64,000 nucleotides of DNA, taken from Pseudomonas cichorii (lineage in GTDB: Bacteria > Pseudomonadota > Gammaproteobacteria > Pseudomonadales > Pseudomonadaceae). The stretch's first letter is position 1. Each line of letters opens with the position of its first letter. Position numbers and translations under genes: made by a program. Shown one piece after another: positions 9,275 through 18,632 of this stretch. Below the pieces are notes generated by a model. That model saw only the letters and a list, made by a program, of their open reading frames with translations. It made no database searches and was not told the DNA's origin. The stretch is taken from the NCBI RefSeq assembly GCF_018343775.1, contig NZ_CP074349.1, positions 4,454,001-4,518,000 of the forward strand, given 5' to 3'.

Positions 9275-10348
9275 CTATAGATCAGGGTCTTCCATGCCGC
9301 TGTAGGCTTCAGAACCTTTATAGAGGTCATGAAGATGGCGCAACAAGACCATGATCACGGCCGCCACCGGCAACGCCAGCAGAATGCCGGTAAAACCGAA
9401 CAGTTCGCCACCCGCCAGGATCGCAAAGATCACCGCCACCGGGTGCAGGCCGATGCGGTCGCCCACCAGCAACGGCGTCAGCACCATGCCTTCGAGCATC
9501 TGGCCGATCATGAACACGGCGACGATGCCCAGCAGCGGATACAACTCACCGCCGAACTGGAACAGACCGGCCACCAGCGCAGCGCCAATACCGATCACGA
9601 ACCCCATATAAGGCACGATGGCAGCCAGCCCGGCGATCACGCCGATCAGCAGACCAAGCTCCAGGCCCACCAGCATCAGACCGGCGGCGTAGATCACGCC
9701 CAGACCGACCATCACCAGCAACTGGCCACGAATGAACGCGCCGAGCACTTCATGACATTCGCCAGCCAGTTTCACCACCTGGTCTTCACGATGGCGCGGC
9801 AGCAGGCCACGAACCTTACCCGTCATCAAGTCCCAGTCGCGCAGCAGGTAGAAACACACCACAGGGATCAGCACCAGATTGGTCAGCCAGCCGATCAGCG
9901 CGAGGCTCGACGCCGTGGCTTGGGACAGCACCACGCTGACGATATCCCCCGCCTGCCCCATATGCTCGGAAAGCGCGGTCTTGAGCTTGTCGAATTTCCA
10001 GAACCCTTCAGACAGGCCGAACTTGGCCTGCACCCACGGCAAGGCCGTATGTTGCAGCCAGTCGAGAATCTGCGGCGCCAGCTCATAAAGGCGGAACAAC
10101 TGTTTGGCCAGCATCGGCACCAGCACCAGCAGCAAGGCCATCAGCACCAGCGTGAACAAACCGAATACCGCCACCACGCCCAGGGTTCTCGACATACCGA
10201 GCCTTTCCAGGCGATCCACCAGGGGATCACCCATGTAGGCCAGCAGCAGCGCTACCAGAAAAGGCATCAGGATCGGATGCAGCATGAATATGAACAAAGC
10301 CAGCAGGACAATCCCGACAGGCAAGTACCAACGCTTCGTATCAGTCAT
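9275..10348 (-). CDS. AI-2E family (PerM/YdgG-like) membrane transporter
   Basis: Polytopic inner-membrane protein of about 357 residues with roughly eight hydrophobic segments, grouped as two N-terminal helices, a soluble middle part (residues 90-150) and a C-terminal helix bundle. The C-terminal block GIAALVAGLFQFGG...GQMLEGMVLTPLLVGDRIGLHP is typical of the AI-2E exporter/PerM family, whose members export small molecules or act in Na+/H+ exchange; the substrate is unknown here. The start is set at ATG 10348 with GGGGT upstream rather than at the longer 10438, whose first 30 residues lie in the neighbouring gene's coding region and lack a hydrophobic start. Confidence 0.85.
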   Translation of the reverse strand: MTDTKRWYLPVGIVLLALFIFMLHPILMPFLVALLLAYMGDPLVDRLERLGMSRTLGVVAVFGLFTLVLMALLLVLVPMLAKQLFRLYELAPQILDWLQHTALPWVQAKFGLSEGFWKFDKLKTALSEHMGQAGDIVSVVLSQATASSLALIGWLTNLVLIPVVCFYLLRDWDLMTGKVRGLLPRHREDQVVKLAGECHEVLGAFIRGQLLVMVGLGVIYAAGLMLVGLELGLLIGVIAGLAAIVPYMGFVIGIGAALVAGLFQFGGELYPLLGIVAVFMIGQMLEGMVLTPLLVGDRIGLHPVAVIFAILAGGELFGFTGILLALPVAAVIMVLLRHLHDLYKGSEAYSGMEDPDL

Positions 10349-10397
10349 CAATGACCCCAACCCCAAGAGAAAACGTAGTCCGGCACGCTTTGCCGGA

Positions 10398-11474
10398 CTA
10401 CCAACGGAAATACAGTTGCGGTGCAGACACCGGGACAATCATTGGCGCATCCGCAGCAGGAGCCGGTGAGGCGGCGGCATCGACTGGCGCTGCTGGCGGC
10501 GGTGTAGCGGCTGCCGCTTCGCTGGCGGGCACTTCCTGCAATTTTGCCAGGGACAATTGCGAGCGTAGCTGCTCCGGGCTGCTCGTGACTTCAAATGTCA
10601 CGCGATCAGCCTCGACCGACTTGAGGCGGGCGCCGAACGGTTCGAGCAGATTGAGCAATTGCGCGTAACGCTCCAGATTCATGCCCTGCACCTGGAAGAC
10701 CAGACCGGTGGATGCGCCAGGCTTGGCTGCAAAACGCGGAGCCAGCCGCTGGCTCACCGCCAGGAGAATGGAATCGGCCAGCGCTTCAGGGTTGGCACCC
10801 GTGGCGCTGCCCTGCTCGCGCTGATCACCCAGCCACAAGCGCCATTTGCCCTGCCACTGCCCGGCTTCTTCCTTGGCGTGCACAGCGAGAATCGCGTCGG
10901 CACCATAGCGCTCGGAGACCTCTTTCAACGGCGTAGCATCGTTGCTTTCAAGGTTCTGCGCGGTACCGACACCCTGTTCGCTCAGGTCAGCCAGGGGCAG
11001 GCGCAAAGGCAGGCCACGGTGTTGAGCAGCGCGGCGCAGAGGCTCGGCGGCAGCCTGCCCGTCACCTACCAGGTTGGAGCCCTCAGTGGAATCCAGCAGC
11101 CACCAGCCCAGGATCGATGGACGATTACTGCCCCAGATCGCAAGACCGGCCTGACGCAGGGAGCGGTCAGTGGTGGCCGGATCGAAATCCACCAGCAGGG
11201 TTTCCGGCGGTCCGGCTTCATAACCGTACTGGCTGATGATCTGTTGCGGATCCTTGCGCAACCCGGACAAGGCCGCGCCCTGGGCAGCCTTGGCATCGCC
11301 GGTCAGGCGCACGACCAGGGTTTCCAGAGCCGCCTGAGTGGCGCGAGTACGCTCCTCGGGCGACTGGCCGCTGACGGTTTCACGGACTTGGTACAAATTG
11401 CTCACGGTCTCGGCAAGGCCGGGCAGGCTGAACAGGGACAGGCAGCCGACGAAAAGGAATCTAGAAAAACGCAT
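10398..11474 (-). CDS. DUF2066 domain-containing exported protein
   Basis: Conserved gammaproteobacterial protein of unknown function, 358 residues. A Sec signal peptide (MRFSRFLFVGCLSLFSLPGLAE) is followed by the DUF2066 start (NLYQVRETVSGQSPEERTRATQAAL) and the later SILGWWLLD block. The last 45 residues are rich in Ala and Pro and may be disordered. It lies 49 bp upstream of the PerM-like gene in the same direction and is divergent from purM. This arrangement is, from memory, the same in other Pseudomonas. Confidence 0.85.
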   Translation of the reverse strand: MRFSRFLFVGCLSLFSLPGLAETVSNLYQVRETVSGQSPEERTRATQAALETLVVRLTGDAKAAQGAALSGLRKDPQQIISQYGYEAGPPETLLVDFDPATTDRSLRQAGLAIWGSNRPSILGWWLLDSTEGSNLVGDGQAAAEPLRRAAQHRGLPLRLPLADLSEQGVGTAQNLESNDATPLKEVSERYGADAILAVHAKEEAGQWQGKWRLWLGDQREQGSATGANPEALADSILLAVSQRLAPRFAAKPGASTGLVFQVQGMNLERYAQLLNLLEPFGARLKSVEADRVTFEVTSSPEQLRSQLSLAKLQEVPASEAAAATPPPAAPVDAAASPAPAADAPMIVPVSAPQLYFRW

Positions 11475-11799
11475 GGACAGTTCCCGAACGGAAAAACGGT
11501 ATTGAAAACCGTATGAAGGTGTTCAACATGCCTCAGACAGCAGGTCGTTGCCAATCATTCACATTAAATTACAGCTTATTAAGGAAGGCCTGCGTCGCCC
11601 GTGGGGATTTTATTTTTGCCTGATACCCCCTGCCCGTCGGCCCAAGGATGGCTCACGGGCAGCAAGCCTGATAAAATCGCGCGCCTTCGCAGACTGGCGA
11701 TGGTGGCGGCCCGAACGGCACTGCGCGAAAGCGCAACCCTGAACCGGCCCCGCCGCAGCGGTCGATACCCCCGAATCCCCCCTAAAGGCCTGGATTTTT
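11475..11799. other. Divergent intergenic region DUF2066/purM
   Basis: A 325-bp gap that must hold the promoters for both the DUF2066 gene and purM. A TAAAAT hexamer near 11671 is a possible -10 for purM. I see no clear operator; a PurR-like palindrome was looked for and not found. Confidence 0.4.
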
Positions 11800-12858
11800 A
11801 TGAGCAAGCAACCCTCCCTGAGCTACAAAGACGCCGGTGTAGACATCGACGCCGGTGAAGCATTGGTCGAACGCATCAAGAGCGTCGCCAAGCGCACCAA
11901 GCGTCCGGAAGTCATGGGCGGCCTGGGAGGTTTCGGCGCCCTCTGCGAAATCCCGGCCGGCTACAAGCAACCGGTTCTGGTTTCCGGCACCGACGGCGTC
12001 GGCACCAAGCTGCGTCTGGCCCTGAACCTGAACAAGCACGACAGCATCGGCATCGATCTGGTCGCCATGTGCGTCAACGATCTGGTGGTCTGTGGCGCAG
12101 AGCCGCTGTTCTTCCTCGACTACTACGCCACCGGCAAACTCAACGTCGACACCGCAGCCCAGGTAGTAACCGGCATCGGCGCTGGCTGTGAACTGGCCGG
12201 CTGCTCGCTGGTTGGCGGCGAAACCGCAGAAATGCCTGGCATGTACGAAGGCGAAGACTACGACCTGGCCGGTTTCTGCGTCGGCGTCGTGGAAAAGGCC
12301 GACATCATCGACGGCTCGAAAGTGGCTGCCGGTGACGCCCTGCTCGCCCTGCCATCGTCCGGCCCGCACTCCAATGGTTACTCGCTGATCCGCAAGATCA
12401 TCGAAGTCGCCGGTGCCGATATCGAAAACATCCAGCTGGACGGCAAGCCCCTGACCGAACTGCTGATGGCCCCAACCCGCATCTACGTCAAGCCGCTGCT
12501 CAAGCTGATCAAGGAAACCGGCGCGGTCAAGGCCATGGCCCACATCACCGGTGGCGGCCTGCTGGACAACATCCCGCGTGTACTGCCAGCAGGCGCACAA
12601 GCCGTGGTCGACGTCGCCAGCTGGCAGCGTCCGGCAGTATTCGACTGGTTGCAGCAGCAAGGCAACGTTGAAGAAAACGAAATGCACCGCGTCCTGAACT
12701 GCGGCGTCGGCATGGTGATCTGCGTTGCCCAGGAGCACGTTGAAACCGCCCTGAACGTACTGCGCGAAGCAGGCGAGCAACCTTGGGTCATCGGCCAGAT
12801 CGCTACCGCGGCCGAAGGTGCAGCACAAGTCGAGCTGAAAAACCTCAAGGCGCATTGA
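11800..12858 (+). CDS. purM: Phosphoribosylformylglycinamidine cyclo-ligase PurM
   Basis: Fifth step of de novo purine synthesis: ATP-dependent closure of FGAM to aminoimidazole ribonucleotide. The 352-residue protein has the family start [20 protein letters not shown], the [13 protein letters not shown] nucleotide-binding block near residue 65, [11 protein letters not shown] near 145 and THITGGG-like [17 protein letters not shown] near 250. The stop codon shares its last base with the purN start (TGATG), so the two genes are translationally coupled. Confidence 0.97.
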   Translation: MSKQPSLSYKDAGVDIDAGEALVERIKSVAKRTKRPEVMGGLGGFGALCEIPAGYKQPVLVSGTDGVGTKLRLALNLNKHDSIGIDLVAMCVNDLVVCGAEPLFFLDYYATGKLNVDTAAQVVTGIGAGCELAGCSLVGGETAEMPGMYEGEDYDLAGFCVGVVEKADIIDGSKVAAGDALLALPSSGPHSNGYSLIRKIIEVAGADIENIQLDGKPLTELLMAPTRIYVKPLLKLIKETGAVKAMAHITGGGLLDNIPRVLPAGAQAVVDVASWQRPAVFDWLQQQGNVEENEMHRVLNCGVGMVICVAQEHVETALNVLREAGEQPWVIGQIATAAEGAAQVELKNLKAH

Positions 12859-13508
12859 TGTCTGCCACCTGTGATGTCGTGGTGCTGTTGTCCGGCACCG
12901 GTGGCAACCTGCAAGCCATGATCGACAGTTTCAAGGACGGGGCCAGCCCCGTCCGCATCCGCGCCGTCATTTCCAACCGGGAAGACGCATTCGGACTGCA
13001 ACGCGCCAGAGACGCAGGTATCGAAGCCTGCGTTCTTGATCACAAGGCATACGAAGGCCGCGAGGCCTTCGATAGCGCCCTGATGGAACTGATCGACACC
13101 TTCGAGCCACAACTCGTGGTACTGGCCGGATTCATGCGCATCCTGACGGCGGACTTCGTTCGTCACTACCAGGGTCGCCTGCTCAATATCCACCCTTCCC
13201 TGCTGCCTCGCTACAAAGGCCTGCATACTCACCAGCGTGCGCTTGAAGCCGGAGATACCGAACACGGCTGCAGCGTGCATTTCGTCACCGAGGAACTCGA
13301 TGGCGGGCCACTGGTCGTACAGGCTGTGATTTCAGTAGAGTTGCAGGACTCGCCAGCCACACTTGCGCAACGGGTCCATGTGCAAGAACACCGGATCTAC
13401 CCGCTGGCCATACGCTGGTTCGCCGAAGGCCGATTGCGTCTTGGCGATGAGGGTTCATTACTGGATGGCAAGTTACTTCCGCCCACCGGACACTTGATTC
13501 AAGACTAG
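12858..13508 (+). CDS. purN: Phosphoribosylglycinamide formyltransferase PurN
   Basis: Third step of purine synthesis, transferring formyl from 10-formyl-THF to GAR. The 216-residue protein starts [23 protein letters not shown] with the phosphate-binding SGTGGNLQ loop. The catalytic region LAGFMRIL...GRLLNIHPSLLPRYKGLHTHQRAL holds the invariant Asn-His pair, and the later VHFVTEELDGGPLV contains the catalytic aspartate. It overlaps purM by one base and is followed 8 bp later by the DUF3108 gene, so the three probably share a transcript. Confidence 0.97.
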   Translation: MSATCDVVVLLSGTGGNLQAMIDSFKDGASPVRIRAVISNREDAFGLQRARDAGIEACVLDHKAYEGREAFDSALMELIDTFEPQLVVLAGFMRILTADFVRHYQGRLLNIHPSLLPRYKGLHTHQRALEAGDTEHGCSVHFVTEELDGGPLVVQAVISVELQDSPATLAQRVHVQEHRIYPLAIRWFAEGRLRLGDEGSLLDGKLLPPTGHLIQD

Positions 13509-13516
13509 GAGATACC

Positions 13517-14230
13517 ATGCGTCGTGCCTTGCTCTTCGCTTTCGCTCTGCTCGCACTGCCTGCGGCACATGCAGCAGATCTTCAACCCTTCTCCGCCAGC
13601 TATACCGCCGACTGGAAGCAGCTTCCTATGAGCGGTACGGCCGAACGCAGCCTGGAAGCCGGCCCCAACGGTACCTGGACCCTCAGCTTCAAGGCCTCGA
13701 TGATGATCGCCAGCCTGACGGAAGTCAGCACGCTGAAAGTCGACAAAGAGGTGATGCTGCCCCAGACCTACAACTTCGAGCGCAGCGGCCTGGGCAAGTC
13801 CAAGAAGGTTGATCTGGCCTTCGACTGGAACGCCAAGTTCGTGACCGGCACCGACCGTGGTGACGCCATCAAGCTTGCGCTCAACCGTGGCGTTCTCGAC
13901 AAGTCCACTTACCAGCTGGCCCTGCAGCATGACGTGGCAGCCGGCAAGAAGAGCATGAGCTATCAGGTCGTCGACGGTGACGAAATCGATACTTATGACT
14001 TCCGCGTGCTGGGTTCGGAAAAGGTCGCCACCAAAGCCGGCCAGGTCGATGCCATCAAGGTCGAACGCGTACGTGACCCGACACAAAGCAAGCGCACCAC
14101 CGTGCTGTGGTTCGCCAAGGATTGGGATTACCTGCTGGTTCGCCTGCAACAGGTCGAAACCGACGGCAAGGAATACAACATCATGCTGTTGGACGGCACC
14201 GTCAACGGCAAGGCTGTAAAAGGTAGCTGA
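13517..14230 (+). CDS. DUF3108 domain-containing exported protein
   Basis: Protein of 237 residues with a clear signal peptide (MRRALLFAFALLALPAAHA) and the DUF3108 pattern: FSASYTADWKQLPMSG, LSFKASMMIASLTEVS, and TTVLWFAKDWDYLLVRL near the end. Members are thought to be periplasmic and beta-rich; no molecular function is established. An AGGAGAT Shine-Dalgarno precedes the ATG, and the gene follows purN by 8 bp. The link with purine genes is conserved in Pseudomonas as far as I recall but unexplained. Confidence 0.88.
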   Translation: MRRALLFAFALLALPAAHAADLQPFSASYTADWKQLPMSGTAERSLEAGPNGTWTLSFKASMMIASLTEVSTLKVDKEVMLPQTYNFERSGLGKSKKVDLAFDWNAKFVTGTDRGDAIKLALNRGVLDKSTYQLALQHDVAAGKKSMSYQVVDGDEIDTYDFRVLGSEKVATKAGQVDAIKVERVRDPTQSKRTTVLWFAKDWDYLLVRLQQVETDGKEYNIMLLDGTVNGKAVKGS

Positions 14231-14235
14231 TCCTT

Positions 14236-14298
14236 TTTCGCGAATGAGCGGAACGCCGCCCGATTCGCTCCCACCGGAGCGAATCCATTCGCGAAAAG
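14236..14298. repeat. REP pair (GAATTCATTCGCGAA family)
   Basis: Inverted pair with arms TTTTTCGCGAATGAGCGG...CGATTCGCTCCCACC and CGGAGCGAATCCATTCGCGAAAA. It sits just downstream of the DUF3108 gene. Confidence 0.75.
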
Positions 14299-14486
14299 AC
14301 TTCATGAAGAATCCTTCATTTCCCCCTCGCAAAACCTGAAAGCCCCGCCAGTCAAAGCCTCCAGCCCTGCAAAAAGTTCAATAGGCCAGTACCGGAAAAA
14401 TTGCCTGTTTACTTAGCAAGCTAACCGATTCTATAAAAGAGTCCTGCGACACATCGCCGCAGTTTCTAGAGTCAGGAGCTATCAAT

Positions 14487-14666
14487 ATGACCGTTAAAGT
14501 TACTGAGCGTGACGAAGCCCACCTCTCTCATGAAGCCGTTGCGGATGGCATTCAGATCTGGGACGTTTACCAACAGGACCAGTTGGTAGGGATGTTTCAC
14601 GTAGAGTCAGACGCCTATAACTACAAGGCGGAGCTGGAAGAGCAGGAAAACCAGCGCACTCACTAA
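14487..14666 (+). CDS. Conserved small protein, 59 residues
   Basis: Small acidic protein MTVKVTERDEAHLSHEAVADGI... ending ...EEQENQRTH. It has AGGAG 9 nt before the ATG and a strong terminator 15 bp after the stop, so it is a complete single-gene unit. Composition (many Glu, Asp, Gln, several aromatic residues) suggests a folded soluble cytoplasmic protein. No known domain is recognised. The frame, ribosome binding site and terminator are seen directly; function is unknown. Confidence 0.8.
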   Translation: MTVKVTERDEAHLSHEAVADGIQIWDVYQQDQLVGMFHVESDAYNYKAELEEQENQRTH

Positions 14667-14679
14667 TAATTCGAGCGCA

Positions 14680-14714
14680 AAACAAAACCCGCCTTGAGCG
14701 GGTTTTGTTTTGTT
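14680..14714. terminator. Bidirectional rho-independent terminator
   Basis: Stem AAAACCCGC-CTTGA-GCGGGTTTT with flanking A-rich left side and TTGTTTTGTT right side. It lies between the 59-residue gene and the convergent DUF2058 gene and can serve both strands. Confidence 0.9.
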
Positions 14715-14724
14715 CGCAAGAGAC

Positions 14725-15264
14725 TTACCACATCAGGTCATCAGGCACCTGATAGGCCGCATACGGATCATCTGCATCCGGCGCTTCGGTCGGAGTGTTG
14801 AGCAACACGACACGGCGTGGGTCGCGCTCCTGGATCTTCAACGCCGCTTCACGGGGAATGATTTCATAACCGCCGCCGTGATGCACGATGGCCAGCGAGC
14901 CACTGCTCAGCTTGTTGCGCATCAGGGCATTGACCGAGATGCGCTTGACCTTCTTGTCATCGACGAAGTTGTAGTAATCCTCGGTCGTGAGCTTGGGCAG
15001 GCGCGAGACTTCGATCAATTGCTTGATCTGCGCGGTGCGGGCCTTGGCCTCGGCCTTCTCCTGCTGCTGACGATTGAGTTCCTGATCGCGCCTGGCCTTT
15101 TCGGCCTGGGCCTCCTGGGCTGCACGCTTTTGCGAATCATCGATCTGGATCTGGCCCTTGTGCGCCAGACGCTGTTCTTTCTGCTTTTCTTTGCCGACCT
15201 GCTTGGCCTGCTTTTGGTTGACCAGACCTGCCTTGAGCAACTGGTCGCGAAGGGAAAGGCTCAT
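14725..15264 (-). CDS. DUF2058 family protein (YaiL-like)
   Basis: Cytoplasmic protein of 179 residues. The N-terminal half (residues 1-90) is a highly charged helix, probably coiled coil, rich in Lys, Gln, Glu and Ala (SLRDQLLKAGLVNQKQAKQ). The C-terminal half holds the conserved YYNFVDDKKVKRISVN and LAIVHHGGGYEIIP segments. Enterobacterial YaiL is described as a nucleoprotein/polysaccharide-related protein of unclear role; I make no functional claim. It lies 30 bp downstream of mazG and may be co-transcribed with it. Confidence 0.85.
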   Translation of the reverse strand: MSLSLRDQLLKAGLVNQKQAKQVGKEKQKEQRLAHKGQIQIDDSQKRAAQEAQAEKARRDQELNRQQQEKAEAKARTAQIKQLIEVSRLPKLTTEDYYNFVDDKKVKRISVNALMRNKLSSGSLAIVHHGGGYEIIPREAALKIQERDPRRVVLLNTPTEAPDADDPYAAYQVPDDLMW

Positions 15265-15294
15265 TGTCTACTCGCTTATGCAGATACCACACGC

Positions 15295-16128
15295 TCAGCC
15301 GCAGCCGGGCGTGCTCTTTTCCTGACGTTTGGCTTCGCCCCACAGAGCGTCCATTTCATCGAGAGTGCAATCTTCGATGGGACGCCCGGCCTGGTGCAAT
15401 GCCTGTTCAATAAATCGGAAGCGCCTGTCGAACTTGCCATTGGCCGAGCGTAGCGCAGTTTCCGGGTCAACTTTAAGATGCCGGGCCAGATTGACGACCA
15501 CAAACAGCAAATCGCCCACTTCCTCGGCCATACCCTGAGCATCATTCTCGGCCATGGCTTCGAGTACTTCATCCAGTTCTTCACGAACCTTATCGACCAC
15601 CGGCAAGGCCGCAGGCCAGTCGAAACCGACCTGAGCTGCACGCTTTTGCAGCTTGACCGCACGGGACAGCGCCGGCAGAGCCGTGGGCACGTCGTCGAGT
15701 AATGAAAGCTGCTCGGGCGCCCCCGCCTTCTCGGCGCGCTCCTGAGCCTTGATCTCGTCCCAGCGCCGATTGACCTCTTCGTCGGTCAGGCGCGGTGTTT
15801 CCAATGGTGCATACAGCTCACCGGTGGGGAACACATGGGGATGACGACGCAGCAACTTGCGAACGATGCCGTCTACGACACCCTCGAACTCGAAACGTCC
15901 CTCTTCTTTCGCCAACTGGGCATAGAACACCACCTGAAACAGCAGATCGCCCAACTCACCGGGAAGATGATCGAAATCGCCCTGCTCGATGGCATCGGCC
16001 ACTTCATAAGCTTCTTCCAGCGTATGGGGCACGATACTGGCGTAAGTCTGCTTCAGATCCCACGGGCAACCGTATTGCGGATCGCGCAGACGGGACATGA
16101 GAGTGAGCAGATCGTTGATTGAGTACAT
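15295..16128 (-). CDS. mazG: Nucleoside triphosphate pyrophosphohydrolase MazG
   Basis: Hydrolyses all canonical NTPs and dNTPs to NMP plus PPi. In E. coli it also tempers the (p)ppGpp response, which fits its position next to relA. The 277-residue protein has two MazG repeats, each with the metal-binding EExxE...ExxD pattern: LEEAYEVADAIEQGDFDHLPGELGDLLFQ near residues 36-65 and a second VREELDEVLEA...EEVGDLLFVVVN near 175-215. The length equals the family norm. Between it and relA is about 105 bp containing repeats of AGCTACAAG/AGCTTTCAGC without a gene. Confidence 0.95.
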   Translation of the reverse strand: MYSINDLLTLMSRLRDPQYGCPWDLKQTYASIVPHTLEEAYEVADAIEQGDFDHLPGELGDLLFQVVFYAQLAKEEGRFEFEGVVDGIVRKLLRRHPHVFPTGELYAPLETPRLTDEEVNRRWDEIKAQERAEKAGAPEQLSLLDDVPTALPALSRAVKLQKRAAQVGFDWPAALPVVDKVREELDEVLEAMAENDAQGMAEEVGDLLFVVVNLARHLKVDPETALRSANGKFDRRFRFIEQALHQAGRPIEDCTLDEMDALWGEAKRQEKSTPGCG

Positions 16129-16233
16129 GGGGCTCCTTTCAGTCGCAGCGGCAGGCTGAAAGCTACAAGTTTCAAGCTACAAGCTCGTTTTTGCCTTATA
16201 GCTTTCAGCTTGCAGCTTAAAACTTACAGCCGC

Positions 16234-18474
16234 CTACGGCGTTCTGTTCCGCCGTGTCTCGATGATGTTCGGCAACTGGGCAATACGCCCCAGCAACCGA
16301 CCCAATGCATCCAGCCCCGGAATCTCGATGGTCAGCGACATGAGCGCGGTGTTGTCTTCCTTGTTCGAGCGGGTGTTGACCGCCAGAACGTTGATCCGCT
16401 CGTTGAGCAGGACCTGGGTGACGTCACGCAGCAGCCCGGAACGGTCGTAGGCGCGGATGATGATGTCCACCGGATAGGTGAGCACCGGCACCGGCCCCCA
16501 GCTGACCTGAATGATCCGCTCGGGTTCGCGCCCCCCCAATTGCAGCACAGAGGCACAATCCTGACGGTGGATGCTCACGCCACGGCCCTGGGTGATATAG
16601 CCGACAATGGCATCCCCCGGCAGCGGCTGGCAGCAGCCGGCCATTTGCGTCATCAGGTTGCCGACGCCCTGGATCTGGATATCGCCGCGCTTGCCCGGTT
16701 TGTAGCCGGTGGCCTTGCGTGGAATCAGTTCAACATCGTTGATACGTTCCGGCTCGACCTGCTGCTGGGCAAGGTTGACCAGTTGTGCCAGACGCAAGTC
16801 GCCTGCGCCCAGAGCGGCGAACATGTCTTCGGCGGTCTTGTAGTTGGCCTTGTCCGCCAGCTTCTCGAAATCCACCAGCGACAGTGCCAGCCGTGCCAGT
16901 TCGCGCTCAAGCAGGGTTTTACCTGCCGCCACGTTCTGGTCACGGGCCTGCAGCTTGAACCAGTGAACGATCTTGGCCCGCGCCCGGGATGTGGTGATAT
17001 AACCCAGGTTCGAGTTCAGCCAGTCGCGGCTCGGCGTACCGTGCTTGCTGGTGATGATCTCGACCTGCTCGCCGGTCTGCAGACTGTAGTTGAGCGGCAC
17101 GATCCGGCCATTGATCTTCGCGCCACGGCAGTTGTGGCCGATCTCGGTGTGTACCCGATAAGCGAAGTCCAGCGGTGTCGAGCCCTTGGGCAGGTCGATG
17201 GCATGACCGTCCGGGGTGAAGACGTAGACACGGTCCGGCTCGATATCGACCCGCAACTGCTCTGCCAGACCGCCGATATCACCCAACTCTTCATGCCACT
17301 CGAGCACCTGACGCAGCCAGGAGATTTTCTCTTCGTAGTGGTTGGAGCCGGATTTGACGTCAGTGCCCTTGTAGCGCCAGTGCGCACAGACGCCCAACTC
17401 GGCTTCTTCGTGCATGGAATGCGTGCGGATCTGGACTTCCAGCACCTTGCCTTCCGGCCCGATAACGGCGGTGTGCAACGAGCGATAACCGTTTTCCTTG
17501 GGGTTGGCGATGTAATCGTCGAACTCCTTGGGAATGTGTCGCCACAAGGTATGCACGATCCCCAGCGCGGTGTAGCAGTCGCGCATTTCCGGGACCAGTA
17601 CCCGAACGGCACGCACGTCATAGATCTGGCTGAAAGCCAGGCCCTTGCGCTGCATTTTGCGCCAGATGGAATAGATGTGTTTGGCACGCCCACTGATGTC
17701 GGCCTTGACGCCGGTGGCCAGCAGTTCGTTTTCCAGTTGCGACATCACATCGCTGATGAAGCGCTCACGATCCAGACGCCGCTCATGGAGCAGCTTGGCG
17801 ATCTGCTTGTATTGCTCAGGCTCAAGGTAGCGGAAAGACAGGTCTTCCAGCTCCCACTTGATATGACCGATACCCAGGCGATGGGCCAGAGGTGCGTAGA
17901 TATCGAAGACTTCACGGGCCACGCGATTGCGTTTTTCGTCGTCGGCATTCTTTACCGCACGAATCGCACAGGTACGCTCGGCCAGCTTGATCAGGGCCAC
18001 ACGCACGTCATCGACCATCGCCACCAGCATCTTGCGCAGGTTTTCCACCTGCGCCTGACTGCCCAGCACCAGAGACTGGCGAGGGCTGAGGCTGGCACTG
18101 ATCGCCGCCATGCGCAGTACGCCGTCGATCAGCTTGGCGACGGTTGAACCGAAGCGCTGCTCGACATCCTGCAAGGGGATCACGCCTTCGCGCACGCCCC
18201 GATAGATGACGGCTGCGATCAGGGAGTCCTGATCGAGCTTGAGGTCAGCCAGGATTTCCGCGATTTCCAGACCGGTCTGGAAACTGGAGGTACCGTCTGC
18301 CCAGTGATTCTTTAAAGCGTTGTCCTTCTGCTCGGCTTGCCGGGCAAATTCGCAGGCCTCTTTCATGGCCTCCCGATCGAGGACCATATCGACGCTGACA
18401 ATGTGATCCAGCCATGCATCGAGATTGATACTGCCGTCTGTGTTTATCGGCTGGTGCGCTCTCACCTGTACCAT
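16234..18474 (-). CDS. relA: GTP pyrophosphokinase RelA
   Basis: Ribosome-associated (p)ppGpp synthetase of about 746 residues that responds to uncharged tRNA. Domain order: a degenerate HD hydrolase domain (residues ~50-190, with IYRGVREG in place of the HD-containing hydrolase motif, so hydrolysis is lost), synthetase domain with YDVRAVRVLVPEMRDCY and ANPKENGYRSLHTAVIGPEGK, TGS domain (VYVFTPDGHAIDLPKGSTPLDFAYRVHT), a zinc-finger/CC region with CCQPLPGD, and a C-terminal ACT domain. The ATG at 18474 with GGAAGG 8 nt upstream is preferred to the longer 18567. Confidence 0.95.
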   Translation of the reverse strand: MVQVRAHQPINTDGSINLDAWLDHIVSVDMVLDREAMKEACEFARQAEQKDNALKNHWADGTSSFQTGLEIAEILADLKLDQDSLIAAVIYRGVREGVIPLQDVEQRFGSTVAKLIDGVLRMAAISASLSPRQSLVLGSQAQVENLRKMLVAMVDDVRVALIKLAERTCAIRAVKNADDEKRNRVAREVFDIYAPLAHRLGIGHIKWELEDLSFRYLEPEQYKQIAKLLHERRLDRERFISDVMSQLENELLATGVKADISGRAKHIYSIWRKMQRKGLAFSQIYDVRAVRVLVPEMRDCYTALGIVHTLWRHIPKEFDDYIANPKENGYRSLHTAVIGPEGKVLEVQIRTHSMHEEAELGVCAHWRYKGTDVKSGSNHYEEKISWLRQVLEWHEELGDIGGLAEQLRVDIEPDRVYVFTPDGHAIDLPKGSTPLDFAYRVHTEIGHNCRGAKINGRIVPLNYSLQTGEQVEIITSKHGTPSRDWLNSNLGYITTSRARAKIVHWFKLQARDQNVAAGKTLLERELARLALSLVDFEKLADKANYKTAEDMFAALGAGDLRLAQLVNLAQQQVEPERINDVELIPRKATGYKPGKRGDIQIQGVGNLMTQMAGCCQPLPGDAIVGYITQGRGVSIHRQDCASVLQLGGREPERIIQVSWGPVPVLTYPVDIIIRAYDRSGLLRDVTQVLLNERINVLAVNTRSNKEDNTALMSLTIEIPGLDALGRLLGRIAQLPNIIETRRNRTP

Positions 18475-18632
18475 GCTGCTTACCTTCCCTACGGCGCGAT
18501 GAATAGCGCCTTCAGTCGCCAGCCTTCTTGAGCGAATGCCACTTGCCGGGCAAGCAAGGACCGGCATTCGCGGGCCAGTCGGATTAAACGAGATTCCCTG
18601 TCAGCAGCTGACTCGATCCAATGAACCGCTGC

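Noticed and set aside
11475..11799. PurR-like operator upstream of purM
   Set aside because: No convincing palindrome was found in the region.
16210..18147. 645-codon open frame antisense to relA
   Set aside because: Shadow of relA codon use; His/Gln/Arg-rich translation without motifs.
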